From an uncultured Ruminococcus sp. (GTDB lineage: Bacteria > Bacillota > Clostridia > Oscillospirales > Ruminococcaceae), in the NCBI GenBank assembly GCA_947627625.1, contig CANQWR010000002.1, positions 222,072-286,071 of the forward strand: a stretch of DNA of 64,000 nt, in the 5' to 3' direction. Shown in pieces: positions 60,178-64,000 of the stretch; position 1 is the stretch's first letter, and the number at the start of each line of letters is the position of its first letter. A program made the translations under genes and the position numbers. The notes beneath the pieces were generated by a model. The model had not been told where the DNA came from. It searched no databases and worked only from the letters and a program-made list of their open reading frames with translations.

Positions 60178-61431
60178 TTACATATACGGCTTGAAGAGTT
60201 CAAGAAGTTCTTTAGTCGCACCGTCAGCGTCAGCCTTGCCGTATATCAGGAGATTGCAGGCAGATATATAGCCCTCTATCAGTTCGGACTCCTCCATAAG
60301 AGGGTGCATTTTGGAGATCTTTTCATTGCCCTCCATTTTAAGAGAAGCCTCGTATTGCAGACCGCTCAGCTTGCCGATTTTGTCAAGATGTTGTCTTGCG
60401 GAAGTGCTTATGGGTATACCCTTTTCAACCCCCTGAAGTTCAGCCATTTCGGGACTGTTGACAAGGTAGTCGAGCAGAATCGCAGCCTCTTCGGGGTGTT
60501 CGGTGTTTTTGCTTATTGCGTACATAGTGGCAGGTTTTGCGTACCAGCCGACACCGCTGTCTTCGGGGGAAAAAGCAGTATAGTCCGCAACAGCCATCTC
60601 CGTACCGTCCTCTATGATGTTCCCGAAATAGTTCTGTGCGTCACTTATCCACGCTATATTTCCCGCAACTCTGCCGTTGTCTATGTCGTCCTTTCCGAAA
60701 AACTCCACCTGCGGAATGACATTCCCGTCCACGAGTTTTTTGTAGAACTCTATCATTATTTTCAGTTCTTCCTCACCGAAAGCTATTTTGTCGTTCTCTA
60801 TAAACTTTTTGTCCGAGACCTGTTCGGCGTAAGTTATGGCATAGAGCCATATTGATTTTGAAGCTCCCGAGAGAAGGTACATATTTTCCCCACGGAGTTT
60901 TTCGGCAGTCTCAAATATATCGTCCCATGTGCGGGGCATATCGAGACCGAGACTGTCAAAGACGGTCTTATTTATATAGATAGTTTCGGAGTTCATAGCT
61001 ATCGGTATGGCGTTGAGAGTACCGCCCGAAACGCCGTATTCAAGAAATTCCTCCGAATAATTTGACAAATCGAGAATGTGTCCGACTCTGTCAAGGTCAT
61101 AATAGCCCGTGCCGTCGGGGGAGTACTCCGAAATCCAGTCAAAATTTATCTGCATAACGTCCGCTTCCGTGCCCGAAATCATCTGCATTCTGCTCCTTGC
61201 CTCGTAACCCGACCACTCCGAATAACTGCACTTGACTTTTATATCGGGGTGCAGCTTTTCAAAGACAGAGACAGCCTCTATGGTGTATTCATTTCTTATG
61301 TCGTTTCCCCACCAGGACAGCGTTATGACGGTCTGTTCTGTCTGGGAGCGTACCACCGAATTGTTGTTACCGCAAGATGTCAGGAGTGTCGGAACAAGCA
61401 AAGACGAAATTACTGCACAAACTTTTTTCAC
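60178..61431 (-). CDS. Extracellular solute-binding lipoprotein (sugar-type)
   Basis: 417 residues. Lipoprotein signal (about 1-19, LLVPTLLTSCG, with lipid on Cys20), then a family 1 binding-protein fold: ITLSWWGNDIRNEYTIEAV, FEKLHPDIKVKCSYSEW, NFDWISEYSPDG, IPIAMNSETIYINKTVFD. It fits sugar ABC transporter binding proteins, but no permease or ATPase gene is next to it. It is 16 nt downstream of the diguanylate cyclase gene and cotranscribed. Its 3' end has been duplicated twice downstream. Confidence 0.88.
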   Translation of the reverse strand: MKKVCAVISSLLVPTLLTSCGNNNSVVRSQTEQTVITLSWWGNDIRNEYTIEAVSVFEKLHPDIKVKCSYSEWSGYEARSRMQMISGTEADVMQINFDWISEYSPDGTGYYDLDRVGHILDLSNYSEEFLEYGVSGGTLNAIPIAMNSETIYINKTVFDSLGLDMPRTWDDIFETAEKLRGENMYLLSGASKSIWLYAITYAEQVSDKKFIENDKIAFGEEELKIMIEFYKKLVDGNVIPQVEFFGKDDIDNGRVAGNIAWISDAQNYFGNIIEDGTEMAVADYTAFSPEDSGVGWYAKPATMYAISKNTEHPEEAAILLDYLVNSPEMAELQGVEKGIPISTSARQHLDKIGKLSGLQYEASLKMEGNEKISKMHPLMEESELIEGYISACNLLIYGKADADGATKELLELFKPYM

Positions 61432-61447
61432 GGAATATCACCCCCTG

Positions 61448-62953
61448 TTACTTATTTTTTCCCGAATTTTCGGAATTTTCATATATGGTGTAAGTGTCCT
61501 TGCCCTTGTGCTTTGAGCGGTAGAGAGCTTTGTCGGAGGCAGAGTACATCTCTTCAAAGGACGAGCCGTGTTCGGGAAATATCGAAACTCCTATGCTTGC
61601 GGAAATCTTATATTTTCCGTCGTCGCCCGTGTAGTTGTCGTTGAAATTTTTACAAAGTTCCTCACACTTTGACTTGACATATTCCGTGTACTCCATACCT
61701 TGCGGAGGGGAAGTGTTCAGCAGTACGCAAAATTCGTCACCGCCTATTCTGCCCGTAAAATCTCCCGGAGAAAAGACAGTCCTGAGAATATTTCCCGTCT
61801 TTGCGAGAACTTCATCGCCGTAAATGTGTCCGAGAACGTCATTTACTCCCTTGAAATTGTCCAAATCAAGCAAGATGAGAGCGTGTTTTTCCGTCGGCAG
61901 GGAGGAGCTGAGTCTCTGTGCCGTGTACGCTTCAAAAGTCCTCTTGTTGTAAATTCCCGTGAGCTGGTCAATGTGGGCTTTTTCGTCAAGATTTTCGACT
62001 ATCCTGTTGACGGGTGCGGTGATTTTCGCCGAGAACCAAGCCCCGAGGAGTATAGCGAGTATAGCAGATATAATAGCCGTGACGAGTATGTAAATTTTAA
62101 TTTCATTTTTTTCGTTCAGGATTATTTTTGTCGGTATAGAACATATTACAGACCACCCGTCACCGCAGGAGTTCACCGAGACAAGATAGTCATCGTCCAT
62201 TATAGTCGCAGAGGATTTCCCCGCCACACGTTCATAGATTTCACTTGCAACAGGCTGTCCTATTTTTTCACGGTCCTCCGAAAATATCACATTGTGTTCA
62301 CCGTTTATAAGTTCAACTTCAAGGTCGCTGAGAGTTTCGGGGTTGTCGAATACGGCGTTCAGTTCGGAAGAGTAAAAAGATATGACAAGAAGTGCATTTT
62401 CATGTATCCTCTTTACATAATATATACGCCTGAAATCGTCTTTATAGCCTGTCGCCCAACCGTCATTTGTCCTCTGCCTTGTAATCATGGACTCCATTTC
62501 GCTGAACATATCGTTCCCGAAGAGCGAAATAGTGCCGTTTGAGATTTTGCCGACATACCTGTCGTTGCGGTAGACAATGCCGTAGTCCACGAAGTTCTCC
62601 ATGATACAGAGACTGTAAAGCTTGTCCGAGATGATTTTTTCGGTGTTAATTGCCTCATATTCGTCATTTTTGGGGTTTGAAGCGTCATAAGTGTAAGCCT
62701 CTTCAATGCCGAAAGCGAGAGTTCCGATAGTCTCCATTCTTGAAATATAGCTGTCGAGATTCAGTTTCATCTGGACGTTCAGCGAAGAGGACATTGAAAT
62801 GACTTTATTTTTGAGGACCTCGTCGGTCTTGCTGATTGAGAGGACCGTCACAATTGCTATAGCGGTGACGATTATAAAGGCGTAGCTGAAGATCATCGAA
62901 AATTTGAGCTTTTTTATACCTTCAGGCTGTTTTTTTACATTTTCCTTTTTCAT
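61448..62953 (-). CDS. Membrane diguanylate cyclase with outer sensor domain
   Basis: 501 residues: TM1 (about 20-42), an outer Cache-like region (about 45-280), TM2 (about 282-305, ILVTAIISAILAILLG), a short HAMP-like linker, and a GGDEF domain (about 325-490) with LDLDNFKGVNDVLGH and GRIGGDEFCVLL. The active loop is intact; the inhibitory RxxD site is not present (SPGD before FTGRIGGDEF). Makes cyclic di-GMP. Forms an operon with the solute-binding lipoprotein, suggesting ligand sensing. Confidence 0.9.
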   Translation of the reverse strand: MKKENVKKQPEGIKKLKFSMIFSYAFIIVTAIAIVTVLSISKTDEVLKNKVISMSSSLNVQMKLNLDSYISRMETIGTLAFGIEEAYTYDASNPKNDEYEAINTEKIISDKLYSLCIMENFVDYGIVYRNDRYVGKISNGTISLFGNDMFSEMESMITRQRTNDGWATGYKDDFRRIYYVKRIHENALLVISFYSSELNAVFDNPETLSDLEVELINGEHNVIFSEDREKIGQPVASEIYERVAGKSSATIMDDDYLVSVNSCGDGWSVICSIPTKIILNEKNEIKIYILVTAIISAILAILLGAWFSAKITAPVNRIVENLDEKAHIDQLTGIYNKRTFEAYTAQRLSSSLPTEKHALILLDLDNFKGVNDVLGHIYGDEVLAKTGNILRTVFSPGDFTGRIGGDEFCVLLNTSPPQGMEYTEYVKSKCEELCKNFNDNYTGDDGKYKISASIGVSIFPEHGSSFEEMYSASDKALYRSKHKGKDTYTIYENSENSGKNK

Positions 62954-63017
62954 TTATGTGTGTGATACCCTCCTTTTGCGGGATACGGGCAAAAAGCCGT
63001 GAATGATTATAGTTATA

Positions 63018-63046
63018 ATTATATCACCGGAGGGCGATTAAATCAA
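63018..63046 (-). promoter_or_regulatory. Promoter of the cyclase-lipoprotein operon
   Basis: Minus strand TTGATT (63046-63041), 17-nt spacer, TATAAT (63023-63018) with TG one base upstream (GTGATATAAT). Confidence 0.75.
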
Positions 63047-63120
63047 TAACTTTTTTTGTCCGGCTTCCTAATTAGGCGAATTGCACAAATTTGAGATGAT
63101 TATTTTGGAGAAAATTCTAC

Positions 63121-63149
63121 TTGACATTTTGAAAAATAAGTGATATAAT
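63121..63149 (+). promoter_or_regulatory. rRNA promoter P1
   Basis: TTGACA at 63121-63126, 17-nt spacer, TATAAT at 63144-63149 (AGTGATATAAT). Confidence 0.85.
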
Positions 63150-63288
63150 AATAAAGCTGTCGGACGAAACGGGCGGTTTTGGAAAGAATTTCGGGAGATT
63201 TTGCCACGATGTTTCTGGGCACTGGAGAACGTGCTTATTGGTACAGAAGTCGTGAAGAAAATTAAAAGAAAAAATTTTTGGAAACCTC

Positions 63289-63317
63289 TTGACAAGCTGA
63301 CGGAAATGTGATATAAT
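63289..63317 (+). promoter_or_regulatory. rRNA promoter P2
   Basis: TTGACA at 63289-63294, 17-nt spacer, TATAAT at 63312-63317 in TGTGATATAAT. The 168-bp distance from P1 gives a tandem rrn promoter arrangement. The leader (63325-63539) includes CTTGAAAACTGAACAATACG, typical for clostridial rRNA leaders and spacers, and an AAAACGC/GCGTTTT hairpin. Confidence 0.87.
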
Positions 63318-63539
63318 AAATAAGCTGTTTGAGTGAAGATTTAGACAGCAGTCGGCATCTTGAAAACTGAACAATACGAAAAAATGCGAACTTGTTAAAA
63401 AGTACGACCCTTAAATTTCTTTACAAAGTCGTGGCGGACTTAAATAAATAAAAAACGCCGAAACGCTAAGCGTTTTAACAGGATTTCAACTTCTGATTTT
63501 TCGCAGTAAACTGCGGATTTCGGGATTTGATATACAATT

Positions 63540-64000
<461 letters not shown>

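Noticed and set aside
61700..62542. A 280-residue frame antisense to the diguanylate cyclase
   Set aside because: Shadow frame; the opposite strand encodes an intact GGDEF protein.

Overview
The window looks like chromosomal DNA of an anaerobic, spore-forming member of the Clostridia, most likely the Ruminococcus/Oscillospiraceae group. Supporting signs are a bacterial V-type ATPase, Spo0A, a type I dockerin protein, the order hprK-murB-rapZ-whiA-dnaE-pfkA, the small alarmone synthetase, YdbC, and the start of a 16S rRNA gene at the right edge. About 50 protein genes, three tRNA-like genes and one partial rRNA gene can be supported. TTG starts are common. Promoters are strikingly uniform: a TTGACA-like -35, exactly 17 nt, then usually an extended -10 of the form TGnTATAAT.

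Layout. 1-4720: end of a V-ATPase operon (C partial, F, A, B, D). 4971-7606: rpsO and pnp. 7802-11925: rpe followed by a membrane cluster related to RnfD, RnfE and RnfA whose cofactor-binding residues appear to be lost, then an anchored protein with a weak glycoside-hydrolase-like signature. 12026-20131: hprK, murB, rapZ, whiA, dnaE, pfkA (carbon control, wall synthesis, replication, glycolysis). 20382-26609: S1-domain protein, prfA, sua5, coaE, M18 aminopeptidase. 27126-32674 (minus): DUF308 protein and a MoxR-DUF58-transglutaminase operon. 33414-39744: spo0A, a noncoding structured stretch, lon-engB, lysA. 39902-40317: tRNA-Arg, tRNA-Lys and an aberrant tRNA. 40509-47425: dockerin protein, small conserved proteins, OGG-type glycosylase, alarmone synthetase, HAD phosphatase. 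47714-50761 (minus): pyrB with a zinc tail, and asnB. 51249-58754: thioesterase, a DtxR-like regulator overlapping a MurL-MurD pair, ACT protein and hom, greA-lysS. 59070-62953: pnuC and a convergent diguanylate cyclase plus solute-binding lipoprotein operon. 63121-64000: rRNA promoters and 16S 5' end.

From 20.2 to 59 kb the intergenic gaps repeatedly contain a GC-rich, both-orientation mosaic repeat made of consecutive short G/C hairpins, at least 13 loci, sometimes composite or tandemly amplified. The leftmost 20 kb has none. A second feature is AT-rich low-complexity linkers made of TAAA/TAAAT/ATTT units.

Most interesting items: the Rnf-derived module without recognizable redox ligands, the mosaic hairpin repeats, a tRNA-like gene with a 6-nt anticodon loop, a multi-hairpin noncoding locus after spo0A, the MurL/MurD pair in a Clostridium-type genome, PyrB fused to a PyrI-like zinc ribbon, and tandem duplication of the 3' end of a solute-binding protein gene.
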